In this document: positions 47,558-57,143 of the stretch, one piece after another
Numbering within the stretch: position 1 is the first letter of the stretch
How the letters are laid out: each line of letters starts with the position of its first letter
Source: Schizochytrium sp. CCTCC M209059
Taxonomy: Eukaryota > Sar > Bigyra > Thraustochytrida > Thraustochytriidae
NCBI GenBank assembly: GCA_000818945.1
Contig: KN805402.1
Location: 51,938-115,937 of the forward strand
Length of the DNA stretch: 64,000 bases
Reading direction: 5' to 3'
The notes under the pieces: model-generated
Told to the model about the DNA's origin: nothing
The model's database searches: none
What the model saw: only the letters and a program-made list of their open reading frames with translations
Position numbers and translations under genes: made by a program

Positions 47558-49357
47558 ATGTGGGGCGGCGGCGCGTCCGGTGGCGGCTTTGGCGGCGGCG
47601 CGAGCGGTGGCTTTGGCAGCGGAGCGCAGGGCGGCGGTGGCGGTGGCGGCTTTGGCGGCGGCGCGAGTAACAATCGCCAAGGGCGCGATGGCCGTCGAGG
47701 AAATCGACGCAAAGGCGGCGGCAACAACAATAAGCAACAAGGTGGCGGCGGTTTTGGCCAAGGGGCCCAAGGACAAAACCATCATCAGCAGCAGCAACAA
47801 CAACAGCAACAAGGTGGTTTTGGCGCAGGCGCTTTTGGTCAAGGAGGCTCTGGAAATCAAGGATTTGGCGCTGGTGCTTCATCTGGCTTTGGCGCCGGTG
47901 CGAGCAACCAGAACAACCGAGGTAACAAGGGCAATCGGAACCGCTCCAAGGCTCTGGGCAACGCAGGAAATCAGCATGGCAATGCCAATGGCGGCGCCTT
48001 TGGTCAAGGCGCCTTTGGGCAGAAAAGTGGCTTTGGTCAAGGCGCTTCCGGAGTCGGTGGACAAGCTGCGTCAGGTTTTGGTGGACAAGGCGCGTCAGGT
48101 TTTGGCGGAGGTGCCCAAAGCGCTTCAGGAGGCTTTGGACAAGGTCCCACGTCTCAACATGTAGGCCAAAATGCCGGCTTTGGTGGCGGCAGTAGCGGCT
48201 TTGGTGGCGGTGCAGGAGGAGGAGGAGGATTTGGCCAAGGCGCTGGCAATCACTCGAGCGGAGGCATGTTTGGCCAGGGATCTGGAGGCGGCGGCGGCAG
48301 CGGCTTTGGAGGTCACAACAACAATGGATTTGGCGGAGGAGCTGGGGGTTTTGGGGCCGGCGCCTCCGGCAATACGTCGGCGAGTACCAGTGGTGGCCAA
48401 GGCGGGCGCAACGGGGGATCCTCGGGTCCCCGCGTCTGCAAGTTTTTCCTTCAAGGCACCTGCAAGCATGGGAACAGATGTAGGTTTTCGCATGATCCCA
48501 ATGCCGCTTCAGCGCAGCAGCAGCAACAACAACAGTCACAACAAGGTTTCGGTGGAGGCCCGGCAGCGCAAGCTCAACCTGCTGCACAAGGCGGTTTCTT
48601 TGGAAATGCTGCTGGAAATGGAGGATTCGGAGGAGGCGCGCTTTCGCCACCCGCGGCATCGAGCAATGGCGGTTTTGGTGGCAATGCTGCACCAAATGGA
48701 ATTGGCAGCGGCGGCGGCTTTGGAGGCGGAGTATCTTCGAATGCGGGATCCTCCTTTGGAGGAGGCGTGGGAGGCAACGGCAATGGATTTGGAGGCGGCG
48801 CACACAATGGCGCAGCACAACAGCCCAAAGCCTCTGTTTGCAAGTTCTTTTTGCAAGGACGGTGCAAGAACGGGAACAATTGTCGATTTTCTCACGACCC
48901 TAATGCAGCACCACAAACACAGCAAGTTCAACAGCCACAACCGCAGGGCTTTGGAATGTCTGCGTCCAGCTTTGGCGGCTTTGGTGCTGGTGCTGGTGGT
49001 GGAGGTGGCGGCGGCGGCGGCGGCGGCGGCGGCTTTGGCGGTGGCGGCAGCGGCTTTGGCAGTGGAGGTAGCAGCAGCATGTATCAAGCGAAACCAAAGG
49101 GTGACGAATTGGCCGCCGCTGATACCCGACAACGCGCCGTCCTTCCCGCTGACGAGGTAGAGGTCAAAACACTTGACAAGCCCTCTGGTAAAGGCAGTGA
49201 TGCATCTCAGGCTGCTGCGCCTAAGAGGTCATGTCCCCCGGACGCCCCATTTTACAAGGACAAGCTAAGTCTCGATGAAGAAGTCGCCGCTTTTGATAGC
49301 GACGCCTTTACTGTCGGACGCGTCCCCGTCAACATTCAACTTTTGCTGGCTTCGTAA
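47558..49357 (+). CDS. NUP42: NUP42-like FG nucleoporin with two CCCH zinc fingers
   Basis: 599 residues from the ATG at 47558. Most of the protein is GFG/FGGGA low complexity with Gln runs, i.e. FG-repeat phase material. Two CCCH fingers with spacing C-x7-C-x5-C-x3-H sit at about 292-313 and 427-448 (VCKFFLQGTCKHGNRCRFSH and a near copy). The last 30 residues, LSLDEEVAAFDSDAFTVGRVP, match the C-terminal Gle1-binding tail of NUP42/Rip1 (animal form F-x-LGKIP). NUP42 sits on the cytoplasmic face of the pore and with Gle1 activates the DEAD-box ATPase that releases mRNPs. Usual family members have one finger at the N-terminus; here there are two, internal. An alternative is an unrelated Gly-rich RNA-binding CCCH protein, but the tail argues for NUP42. 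Confidence 0.75.
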   Translation: MWGGGASGGGFGGGASGGFGSGAQGGGGGGGFGGGASNNRQGRDGRRGNRRKGGGNNNKQQGGGGFGQGAQGQNHHQQQQQQQQQGGFGAGAFGQGGSGNQGFGAGASSGFGAGASNQNNRGNKGNRNRSKALGNAGNQHGNANGGAFGQGAFGQKSGFGQGASGVGGQAASGFGGQGASGFGGGAQSASGGFGQGPTSQHVGQNAGFGGGSSGFGGGAGGGGGFGQGAGNHSSGGMFGQGSGGGGGSGFGGHNNNGFGGGAGGFGAGASGNTSASTSGGQGGRNGGSSGPRVCKFFLQGTCKHGNRCRFSHDPNAASAQQQQQQQSQQGFGGGPAAQAQPAAQGGFFGNAAGNGGFGGGALSPPAASSNGGFGGNAAPNGIGSGGGFGGGVSSNAGSSFGGGVGGNGNGFGGGAHNGAAQQPKASVCKFFLQGRCKNGNNCRFSHDPNAAPQTQQVQQPQPQGFGMSASSFGGFGAGAGGGGGGGGGGGGGFGGGGSGFGSGGSSSMYQAKPKGDELAAADTRQRAVLPADEVEVKTLDKPSGKGSDASQAAAPKRSCPPDAPFYKDKLSLDEEVAAFDSDAFTVGRVPVNIQLLLAS

Positions 49358-49734
49358 TGCACGTCTCTGTTGTAGGCTTCTCGACGTAGCTCTCGATGGC
49401 CAACACGGGCTTTGCATACGTGCTCTCTTGCGTATTAGAAAACTTGTACTTTCGCTTATTTTATTCCTCCTCCTCTGTGTCATACTTTCGCTTACCGAGC
49501 TCGTGGCATCGGCGCAAGCAGTCTCCCTCAGAAGAAAAAATAGGCAAGCACGCAAGCAAACAAGTTGATCCATGCGGCCGGCCGGCCATGCGGCTGGCTC
49601 AAAAAAAAAAAGGCAATTGACTATTACGCGAGAACCTCGTAGTTGCAAGCAAGATATCAACTCCATGGTGGGCCGATTCTATTCACTGGACAAAAACCTT
49701 TTCGCCTTGGCGCACGTCGCAAGAGCACTTGAGG
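49358..49734. other. Intergenic, NUP42-like / RPC19
   Basis: 377 bp with a GGCCGGCCGGCC palindrome near 49579 and an A-tract near 49602. Presumably the RPC19 promoter; no gene. Confidence 0.6.
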
Positions 49735-50385
49735 ATGTCGGACGCCGACGCGCAGACGCGGCCTGGCCGCAGGCGCAAGCCCGAGTCGGTCGTGCAGGAG
49801 CTGCCGTTGAAATACGTACGTTGCATGCGAGTGCGCGCAGAGCGCGTGCGAGTAGATTGGTGGTCGGAGAAGATGGAAATTGAGCGAGATCCGCGGACTG
49901 GGCACGGGTGGCTCTGGCTTGCGGCGAAGGAGCGAGCGAGGGTGAAAAGGAGAGAGCTTGGGGCGGGGAGGGAGCGAACGAGAAGCTGGCGGGTTGCGAG
50001 GTTTTGCTCGACACACGCGCATAGATCGATCGACTGACTTTGCTGCTCTTTTGTTTGTTGCTGGGGACGCGCACAGATCGATGTGACTTCGGCCAACTCC
50101 AAGTCGTACTGCTTTGAGAAGGAGGGCCACACCCTGGGAAACTCGCTGCGACACATGGTCGTGCGTCAGCAGCACGTTGACCTCTGCGGCTACACAATTC
50201 CTCATCCGATGGAAGACCTGTATCACATGCGCATCCAAACGGACGGAGCTGTTGACGCCGATACAGCGCTCGACCGCGGCCTCACAAACTTGGCAAGCCT
50301 TTGCGACGACCTTTTAAAAAAAGTAAACGACGCGCACGAGGCCTTTGACAGCGGCGCAGCTGTGCCCATGAACGAGTCCGACTGA
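49735..50385 (+). CDS. POLR1D: RPC19/AC19 (POLR1D), shared subunit of RNA polymerases I and III
   Basis: Two exons, 49735-49815 and 50077-50385, with a 261-nt phase-0 intron (GTACGT...ACAG). The spliced product is 129 residues (human 133). Exon 2 carries the RPB11/alpha-like dimerisation domain: EGHTLGNSLRHMVVRQ, VDLCGYTIPHPMEDLYHMRIQT, and ALDRGLTNLASLCDDLL. The HTLGNSLR motif and the CGYTIPHP strand identify AC19 rather than RPB11 of polymerase II. It pairs with AC40 (POLR1C) to nucleate assembly of polymerases I and III. The 27-residue exon 1 is basic and disordered, as in other AC19 N-termini. A GTG/ATG start inside exon 2 would remove the first strand, which supports the intron. Confidence 0.9.
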
Positions 50386-50771
50386 GCAGTCGATTAGATT
50401 GTTATCGCTAGCTCAGATCATAGAGTGCTCTTCGCAAACCTCGATCAAGTACCCTCGCTGGCATCTCTTCGCTCGTGTATAGACTATATCCTCCCTTTTC
50501 TTTCCTTTCCTTTTCTTTCTTTTCGTCTCCTTTTGTTTTGATCGTCAACACGGATTCCTTCGATTTCTGGGAGCGTGATTAGGGTCGCTCGCTTGTTCAT
50601 TTTTATTATCGAAGCTGCGCAGGTCTCGAAGCTTGCATCTATTGTCGTCAAATTTCTTTTTTAAAAAAAAACCTTGCTTGCCCGGGAAGGTACCTTGCGT
50701 CTCTGCGCGCGTATTGGTGATTGTGAATCTCGAGATCGCCAAGAAAAGAAAAAAGAGAAAAGTAAAAAGTG
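50386..50771. other. Convergent 3' region with pyrimidine tract
   Basis: 386 bp between the RPC19 and SANT-protein stops. A T/C-rich tract at 50488-50540 follows RPC19, like the one behind CDC45. No gene. Confidence 0.7.
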
Positions 50772-51764
50772 CTAACTTGCTTGCCTGCTTCGTCGCTTGG
50801 TTGTCTTTCGGCGCTTGGAGCGAGGCACCTCAAAATCGGGATCGAGCCCATTGTCGCCATAGGGGTCGTCATAAGCGCCAAAGCCCTCCTCTTCGGCTTG
50901 AAGCATGCGCGCCAGCTCAAGGTCGCGTTCCTCTTGTGTTTTTGGCGTAGCCTTTGCTCGGGGTTTAGCCTTTTTGGCGCGCGATTTTGGCTTCTTTTTC
51001 GCCGCAGGTCGAGCAGACTTACGAGCGTCTTGTAATGGCTGAGCATTTTCGTCCACGCCAGTGCTCTCTTCCGGCACTTCGGCGGATTCACCGGCGCGAA
51101 CACGCTCAAGAGCGGCAGTGAGGCTAGCGAGCTGACGCTCTAGCTGACGAAGTCTTTCGTAGCGTGCCCTGCGCATTGAGGCCTTGTGTTGAAGAGATGA
51201 ATTGACTACATTCGAGGTGTCCTCGTGACGCAAGACGGGAATAACAATGTTGCGGATCTCGACGGGATCGAGACCGAACTTTGCCTCATTCGCGGCCCGC
51301 TTGGCCTTGATCTGCGCTTGCGTCATGTTTCCGTCCATGTTGATGAGGCAGCCATTCTTGCGCCGGCCATGTTTCTTTTCATTGTCTGCAAACACTCGGG
51401 AGGGGTCAATGTGCAGTCCGGTGAATTCGCTGGTGGACTGCTGGCCCAGCATGCGTTGCATTTGATTGTTGAGCTGGGCCACGCTCTTGCCGGGGAGGCA
51501 CTTGGCCTTGACGATGTCGGTCCACTTGCCGAGCCCGAATTTCATGAGCGCTAAGCGAAAGACTTCTACCTCCTTCTCCGTCCATCCTGTCTCGCGCGCC
51601 GCCGTTCATCCCCCAATATGCGCCCCGTTAGTCTTTGGCTTTGGACAGGATTTGCTTTGACCCTTCTTTTCCACCAACGTACCTGGCGACAACGTGTAGT
51701 TCCAGAGACTGCGGCTGTCGTTGCTGTGCAGCACCGCCGTCGCGGTCGCTGGCGCGCTGGCCAT
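50772..51764 (-). CDS. Single SANT/Myb-domain nuclear protein
   Basis: Two exons on the minus strand, 51683-51764 and 50772-51586, with a 96-nt phase-1 intron (GTACGT...ACAG). The product is 298 residues. Without the intron the frame starts at MKFGLG and would cut the SANT domain in half; an in-frame stop just upstream (51606-51608) shows that splicing is needed. Residues 28-75 then read GWTEKEVEVFRLALMKFG followed by GKWTDIV, a complete first and second SANT helix. PGKSVAQLNNQMQRMLGQQ continues into the third helix and a conserved extension (FTGLHID). A coiled coil follows near 160-195, then a Lys/Ala/Pro-rich basic region and a basic C-terminus. It is probably a DNA- or histone-binding chromatin protein; I do not recognise a named orthologue. 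Divergent from the SDR gene. Confidence 0.8.
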
Positions 51765-52233
51765 CGCGCCTCCTCCTCTCCCCACTCCGCTCGACTCCGC
51801 TCCGCTCCACGCCGCCGGCGCCTCGCGCGAGAGCCGCGGTCTACCTCGTGCGGCTTCGCAGTTTACTTTGCATGTTGCGCGCCCACTGCAAAGAGAGAAG
51901 AACATGACGAAGAAGAAGCGCGACCTAACCACCGCACGGGGACAGAGTGCCCCCGTCTCTGGACCTCCCGGAATTCCGGGGCTGCACGCGCGCTTAGCGG
52001 CAAGCCTTGATCAACACATCGAGACGCAGAATCGATCGGGGTGCGAGCAGCAGCGCGAGTAGCAGCACCGTGAGCAGCGGCAGCCGGTCGGAGCAGCACG
52101 AGCAAGAGACGCTCGGACGCACTGCGTCCGGGGAGACGCACGCCGAAGTGGCAAAGCGCGGTTTTTCGCGGTCGGCAAGAGAGGAGGAAAGGCGACACAA
52201 TTTCTTGACTTCGTCCGGGTGTCCAGGTTGTTT

Positions 52234-52265
<32 letters not shown>

Positions 52266-52361
52266 TCTACTCACCCTTACCTTGCATACGTAAAGAGAGT
52301 GCATACGCGTGCGGCACTTGGCGAATCGTTAAGGAAAACAGTTGTGCGTTACCTCAGCAGG
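51765..52361. promoter_or_regulatory. Divergent promoter region (SANT gene / SDR gene)
   Basis: 597 bp. It contains a (TCG)n tract at 52229-52264 and CCGCTCCGCTCCAC-type repeats near 51785-51815. The SDR frame is open back to 52299, so a start 21 codons upstream is possible. Confidence 0.5.
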
Positions 52362-53465
52362 ATGAGGCTGCTCACCGCGGCGAACGTACTGGCCGTTCTC
52401 GTGGCGATCGTAGGGTATCAATGGACTCAGATTCGCCCCAAGGTGGACTGGACGCCAGCGCCAGTACAAAATTTTGAAGCGTGTCCAGCAGACACTGAGA
52501 GCACCACGATCATGTTTGGCGCGACCTCCATGCTTGGCAAATACATTGTCGAGTCTTTTCGGCGGGATGCGCGCATCTGCATCGTCAACTTCGGGCGCAG
52601 CAAGTGCAAAAATTGCCACATTAACGTAAAAGGTGATCTGCGTGACACCCGTCACGTTCATCGGACGCTCGACGCTTACGCGCCCGACACTGTACTCACT
52701 TCCGTAAAGCCTCCTCTCGAGGGCATGCATTACAAAGTTTACATTGAACTCAACCTGCTCAGCATGCTCGAGCTCATCAAGGCAGCCAAGTCTAAGGGCG
52801 TCCAGCAGTTCATCTATGTGTCGAGTATTGCGGCGGCAAGCCACTTTATCGCGCACAATGGCACGTCGGAGGCGGACCCTCAGCCTTACTACACGGACTA
52901 CGAGGCGCCCTACGACGTATCGAAGCGTGTCGCCGAGGACGCGCTCCTTGCGGCGCACGAAGAGGGCGTCTTCTCCACCGTGAGCGTGCGGACGAGCGGC
53001 ATCATTGGTGGGCCCTCGGACCCTTACAACTTTTACTATGCTTCGTTCCCCTTTGTTCCGTCCTTTGACACGCCGGCAGTCGTTGATATCAACTATGCCG
53101 GGAATATTGGCGACGCGCTCTACGTCGTGCACGAGACCCTGCGCAAGACACCCAATGTAGGAGGCAAGTTTTACTATTACACGGGCGAGCACATGTCGGA
53201 GCAGCGCCAAGCCGAGATCACGGCCGCTGCGCGTGGCGTCCCGGTGCTCACGTTGCCCTACTGGCTCATGGAAGGCATCATCGATGTGGGTCAGTTTCTC
53301 CGTTTCGAGCACAATATCTATAATATTGTCGATATGTTTCGCATGGCTGTCATTCCGCAGCAGTTCGACAACTCTGCGTTTTTCGAGGCATTTCCTGACT
53401 TTAAGCCTCGATACACCATGGAGGAGGCCATTCAGCGCGTGTACAAGAAGAAGGCAGACCCTTAA
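52362..53465 (+). CDS. Membrane-anchored extended SDR (3-beta-HSD-like)
   Basis: 367 residues from the ATG at 52362. An N-terminal membrane helix (3-20, LLTAANVLAVLVAIVGYQW) is followed by a Rossmann fold. The nucleotide-binding loop reads FGATSMLG (52-59; family TGxxGxxG, so the first Gly of the motif is displaced). The active-site pair is YDVSK, Tyr184 and Lys188, with upstream serines in VSSIAAAS. SVRTSGIIGG and the VDINYAGNIGDAL region match the 3-beta-hydroxysteroid dehydrogenase/isomerase and sterol C4-decarboxylase (ERG26/NSDHL) branch of extended SDRs. A likely role is NAD(P)-dependent oxidation of a sterol or other lipid at the ER membrane; the exact substrate is unknown. The longer start at 52299 would only extend the N-terminus before the helix. 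Confidence 0.78.
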   Translation: MRLLTAANVLAVLVAIVGYQWTQIRPKVDWTPAPVQNFEACPADTESTTIMFGATSMLGKYIVESFRRDARICIVNFGRSKCKNCHINVKGDLRDTRHVHRTLDAYAPDTVLTSVKPPLEGMHYKVYIELNLLSMLELIKAAKSKGVQQFIYVSSIAAASHFIAHNGTSEADPQPYYTDYEAPYDVSKRVAEDALLAAHEEGVFSTVSVRTSGIIGGPSDPYNFYYASFPFVPSFDTPAVVDINYAGNIGDALYVVHETLRKTPNVGGKFYYYTGEHMSEQRQAEITAAARGVPVLTLPYWLMEGIIDVGQFLRFEHNIYNIVDMFRMAVIPQQFDNSAFFEAFPDFKPRYTMEEAIQRVYKKKADP

Positions 53466-53690
53466 GGCACTGGAATGGCATGGCACATAACGGACGTCGC
53501 GTACTCGCCGTGGCAACACACAAATTGTGTCTTCTCTTTAGCATTTTAGACTAGCGCATTTTCATTTCTATTTAGTAACATGATGGACAAAGTAAGTTGT
53601 CGAGGTGCGTCCGACACGCTGCGAGCTGCGAAGCATAGGCAGGGCGTGCGGAGTAAGGAAGTGGTCTTGTCGAAAGCGACCGCATCAAGC

Positions 53691-55553
53691 TCAAATGTCC
53701 GTAAAGCGCGACGGCGCGAAAACCTTCCAGGTACGATCGTATGAACAAGTCAACAAGGCGTCACCGAGCGGGCTCCACGCCACACCCGTGACCATTTTGT
53801 CGTGAGCACGCAGGTCAGCGAGCAGAATTCCCTCCGGGGCGTCCCACAAACGACAAACTTGATCATATGAGGCGGTTGCCAGCACGGCGCCGTGCACGGG
53901 ATCAAAGCGCACGTCACGGACGATGGACATGTTACCTGGCAGCGTGTGGAGCGAAGTTTTCTTGCGAAGATCCCATATCCTGGCCGTATTATCCGAAGAC
54001 CCTGTGGCGACGTGATATCCATTTACAGAAAAGTCTGCGCCCAGAATTTGCCCGGGGTGGCCCATGAGTGCATGAATGGCTTTGCCCGACCGCAAGTCCC
54101 AGAGGCGAGCTACCCCCTTGAGGTCGCCCGAGAGGGCGAGCGAGCCATCGGGGTGAAAGGCAAATGCGTACACTGGCGCTTCATGTCCATCTTGCACAAG
54201 GATCGCGCGCTGGGACTCGACGTCCCAAAGACGCCAGGTGTGATCAAAGCTGCTCGTGCCCACAAGGCTTCCCATGGGATGCCACGCGACGCGGCTTAAT
54301 CGCTGCGCGTGTCCCTCAAGGATTCCTACAGGCTTGAGACTTTTGGCAAGTTCTTCTTGATCCGCAGCAGCTTGTGCTGCGGTTGCTTCGGCGTCGTCAG
54401 CGAAGTCGGTCGAAGACCCCCCCCCTCCAGACTTTCCTCTGGCAGCATCGTTCATGTCGACATCGGTTTCGCCCGCAGATACGGTTTTGTGGATCGGAAC
54501 GCGCCACAGTTTGGTTGTACAGTCCGCAGAGGCCGTGGCGACGAAAAAGGCCTCGTCCGCCTGGGGACCAGAGTTTGCTTCATTGATGGCCACATCGACG
54601 ATCCGATCCGAGTGATCGGCCATTGTCCATGTATGCTCAAAGGTGTCCCGGTCCCACACGCGAGCCCAGCCGCGCGCGGAGCCAGTGACCATTCGTGCGT
54701 GGCCTCTTGCGATTGCGCAGCACGTCAGCGGCCGTCGATCGCCAACCTGACTCGCTTCAACCTCAAATTGTTTGACTTTGTCTTCAAAAGACAGAATGGC
54801 ATCATCTGCACCAAGGAGCGCCTCTTGCGAGCTTGTTTCTGCGCGCTCCTTTGCAAGTCGTGCGCGTGCTCGTTCCCAAGAAAATGTGCATATTTGCCTG
54901 CGTGCTTCCACGAGCTCAAAGTTTGCCTTCGAGTAAAAGGTCTCGTTGCGCGTCTCTGCTTCTGTAGTCGCTGCCGCGATTTCCCTCGCGGCATCTGTTT
55001 GGTCTTGGGGCTGATCATTATCATGGGGCTCGCTGGTGCGAGCCCGCTTGGCGGCAACGGCGCTTGCGCGATCAAGGCGGGCTTGAATTTCATCTCGTTC
55101 GGAGGCGTCCACCTCAAGCAGGGCAAGTTCCTTGCGGAGACGATCTCGACGATCTGCGGGCCGCTCTCCAAAGAGGCAGATAGGGTGTCCGAGTTCACGC
55201 AGCTGTGCCTTGACTTGGGCATCGCTGGTGGGCACGACAAGCGCGCGTGCCTTACGTTGCGTCTCAATTTCGAGGAGCGCGAGCGCGCGTTTTTCCTGCT
55301 CCTGCAGAGCCGATGCGCTGAGTTCCAAGGTCTCCGATGTCTCGGTGCTCACGTTCACGTTTCCACTCGCTTGCGCGCGCCGCAACTGCGACGCTTGGTC
55401 GTTGATGTTGTCGTCGTCACCCATGTCCTCGTCGCTGTCTCGGTCTCGGTCCTCATGGCGAGACCGTGCAGCGTCCGCCTCGAGACTGCCAAAATGGACG
55501 CGCCGCTTCTCGCCTTCCTGGGCGTCGGCATCGCCCTTGCCGTCCTCCTCCAT
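53691..55553 (-). CDS. PRPF4: PRPF4/Prp4, U4/U6 snRNP WD40 protein
   Basis: 620 residues from the ATG at 55553. The splicing-factor motif (SFM) lies at about 108-150 (VPTSDAQVKAQLRELGHPI, LFGERPADRRDRLR), the family's signature for binding in the U4/U6 di-snRNP. A helical region with Lys/Glu follows, then seven WD40 blades from about 290 to the end, ending DRTWKVF as in Prp4. The protein holds U4/U6 together with PRPF3 before spliceosome activation. A disordered Ser/Gly/Asp insert (about 395-440) lies between blades. The frame continues upstream for 73 codons, but that segment encodes QASKQASKQ from an AAGC repeat, so I treat it as leader. Only about 225 bp separate its stop from the convergent SDR gene. 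Confidence 0.92.
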   Translation of the reverse strand: MEEDGKGDADAQEGEKRRVHFGSLEADAARSRHEDRDRDSDEDMGDDDNINDQASQLRRAQASGNVNVSTETSETLELSASALQEQEKRALALLEIETQRKARALVVPTSDAQVKAQLRELGHPICLFGERPADRRDRLRKELALLEVDASERDEIQARLDRASAVAAKRARTSEPHDNDQPQDQTDAAREIAAATTEAETRNETFYSKANFELVEARRQICTFSWERARARLAKERAETSSQEALLGADDAILSFEDKVKQFEVEASQVGDRRPLTCCAIARGHARMVTGSARGWARVWDRDTFEHTWTMADHSDRIVDVAINEANSGPQADEAFFVATASADCTTKLWRVPIHKTVSAGETDVDMNDAARGKSGGGGSSTDFADDAEATAAQAAADQEELAKSLKPVGILEGHAQRLSRVAWHPMGSLVGTSSFDHTWRLWDVESQRAILVQDGHEAPVYAFAFHPDGSLALSGDLKGVARLWDLRSGKAIHALMGHPGQILGADFSVNGYHVATGSSDNTARIWDLRKKTSLHTLPGNMSIVRDVRFDPVHGAVLATASYDQVCRLWDAPEGILLADLRAHDKMVTGVAWSPLGDALLTCSYDRTWKVFAPSRFTDI

Positions 55554-56126
55554 TTGCGTCGTGGCCCGTAGGACTTTGTTTGTTTGCTTGCTTGTTTGTT
55601 TGCTTGCTTGCTTGCTCGCTTGCTTGCTTGCTTGCCCAATCGTGCTAGCTTGGCCCAATCCCCAACTTGCTCTTGCCAAACAAACCTGGCGACCATGATG
55701 AGGACAAAATGTTAAAGCTGAAGTAGAAGTGGAGAGTAGCAGCAGCGGCGGCCGACGACACCTTAAAGACACCGTGATGTGGCTTTACAAAGTCCAACAC
55801 CTCAGATTGGTGATGACAATTTGATTCTGAAAGAATGTTTGCTTTGAGCAAGGCTGGGAGTGCCCAAAGCAAACTTTTGATTGAGCTGTGATCCATTGGC
55901 TGAGACCGCTACGACATGCTTGAGCAAACAGACGCGGCTTGGTGCCGTTTTCAAGCGAAGAAAAGAAAACATTCCCTGGTTAATGATGGAAAGGCGTCAT
56001 TTGAGTTGACAACAAGAAAATTGTTTCTTGTGTGTTTTTTTTATTGTTGGGGGCTGAAAACTTGCTCGCGCGCGAGACGCGATCAATGTTTGAAAATTTG
56101 CACAGGCCAAAAACAGAATTCATTGT
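55554..56126. other. Intergenic with GCTT repeat
   Basis: 573 bp upstream of PRPF4. It contains (GCTT/GTTT)n at 55577-55635 directly before the start codon, then AT-richer sequence without a gene. Confidence 0.65.
55577..55635. repeat. (GCTT)n / (AAGC)n tract in PRPF4 leader
   Basis: About 14 tetranucleotide units reading AAGC on the PRPF4 sense strand. Similar tracts occur at 11868-11911, 14196-14228, 34684-34710 and 62547-62577. Confidence 0.9.
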
Positions 56127-57143
56127 TCAAGTCTTGTTCACGTTATCGAGCCAGCGCTGTTTGAGCGCGAGGTCTCGATTCCGCAGTCGGTGTTTTAAGG
56201 CTCTTGGGAGCTTCGCTTGAAGTCCATGCGGATCGCTCGCAGGATCCCACAGACGCAGCGTACCTTTAGGATCATAGGCGACTTTAATATCAGACGTCCA
56301 AGCGAGGGAAGCATCGCGCGAGCGACCACGAGCGCTGTCGAGATTGACCTTGAGCTTTGCGACTGCCCGCACCAGCGCCATATTTTTGCGAAGACGCTTT
56401 TGCGCCTGAACTTCGCGGTGCTGGCGTTCCTGGTCGGCAGCAAGAGCTTCTCTCGCCTTTTCTGCGGATCGCTGCGCTGCTTGAGCGGCCTCCTTACGTT
56501 GAGCTTCCTCAACATCACGAGCGCGCTGTGCTCGGGTTTGGTTCCCTCTCAGCTTGGCCGTGGCATGAACTTTGACAAGAGCAACACGGAGTTTGGCTCG
56601 AGTGGTCTCCAGACGCTCAGCTCGCGCAAGGGCTCTTTCCTTGGCGAGATCAGGCTTCAAAAGTTCCTGCAAGAGCTCTTCGACAGCAATGCGGTCATCC
56701 CACACGTCATTTTTACCCTCGGGCGACATTTCTCTTGTCACCGCAGCGAGGCTACTCTTTGTCTCATTCACTGGTGGCTCTGGTTCTGGTTCCCGTTCTT
56801 GATCCGGTTCTGGCAGTGCTTCGTCACAAAGGTAATCGCTCCCTCCAGGAAAGGCTTGATCGCCGCATTCGGTAAGAAATTTGAGAGCTTCTGGCTCGAG
56901 GAGTGGTCGGTCACAGGGTGCCGATAAGTCAAGCTTTGCGAAGCAGGAGCGTCCACGAATAAATCCACGATGGAGAGCACGGGCGGCGCGCGCGCCTGCG
57001 CCAGCGGCGACAGCAACCACGGGAGCGTCATCTTTCGCGTTATTGGGGAAATTTGCTAAAGATTGTTGCGATTCGCCTTCATTGTTTGCTTCAACGCAGC
57101 AAACGATAAAGTCGAGGATGCTGCGCACCGTTTCTACATCCAT
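56127..57143 (-). CDS. Coiled-coil protein, unknown
   Basis: 338 residues from the ATG at 57143 (MDVETVRSILDFIVCCVE). The N-terminal helix is followed by Ala/Gly-rich and Pro/Glu-rich disorder. A long Arg/Ala/Glu coiled coil runs at about 155-270. The specific-looking C-terminus contains SDIKVAYDPKGTLRLWDPASDPHG and ends LKQRWLDN. The LRLWDP stretch resembles a single WD-like strand, but there is no propeller. I do not recognise a family. The frame is open for 73 more codons upstream into the 830-bp direct repeat; because that portion recurs unchanged elsewhere without this gene, I treat it as promoter. Coding confidence rests on length and the non-repetitive ends. Confidence 0.6.
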   Translation of the reverse strand: MDVETVRSILDFIVCCVEANNEGESQQSLANFPNNAKDDAPVVAVAAGAGARAARALHRGFIRGRSCFAKLDLSAPCDRPLLEPEALKFLTECGDQAFPGGSDYLCDEALPEPDQEREPEPEPPVNETKSSLAAVTREMSPEGKNDVWDDRIAVEELLQELLKPDLAKERALARAERLETTRAKLRVALVKVHATAKLRGNQTRAQRARDVEEAQRKEAAQAAQRSAEKAREALAADQERQHREVQAQKRLRKNMALVRAVAKLKVNLDSARGRSRDASLAWTSDIKVAYDPKGTLRLWDPASDPHGLQAKLPRALKHRLRNRDLALKQRWLDNVNKT

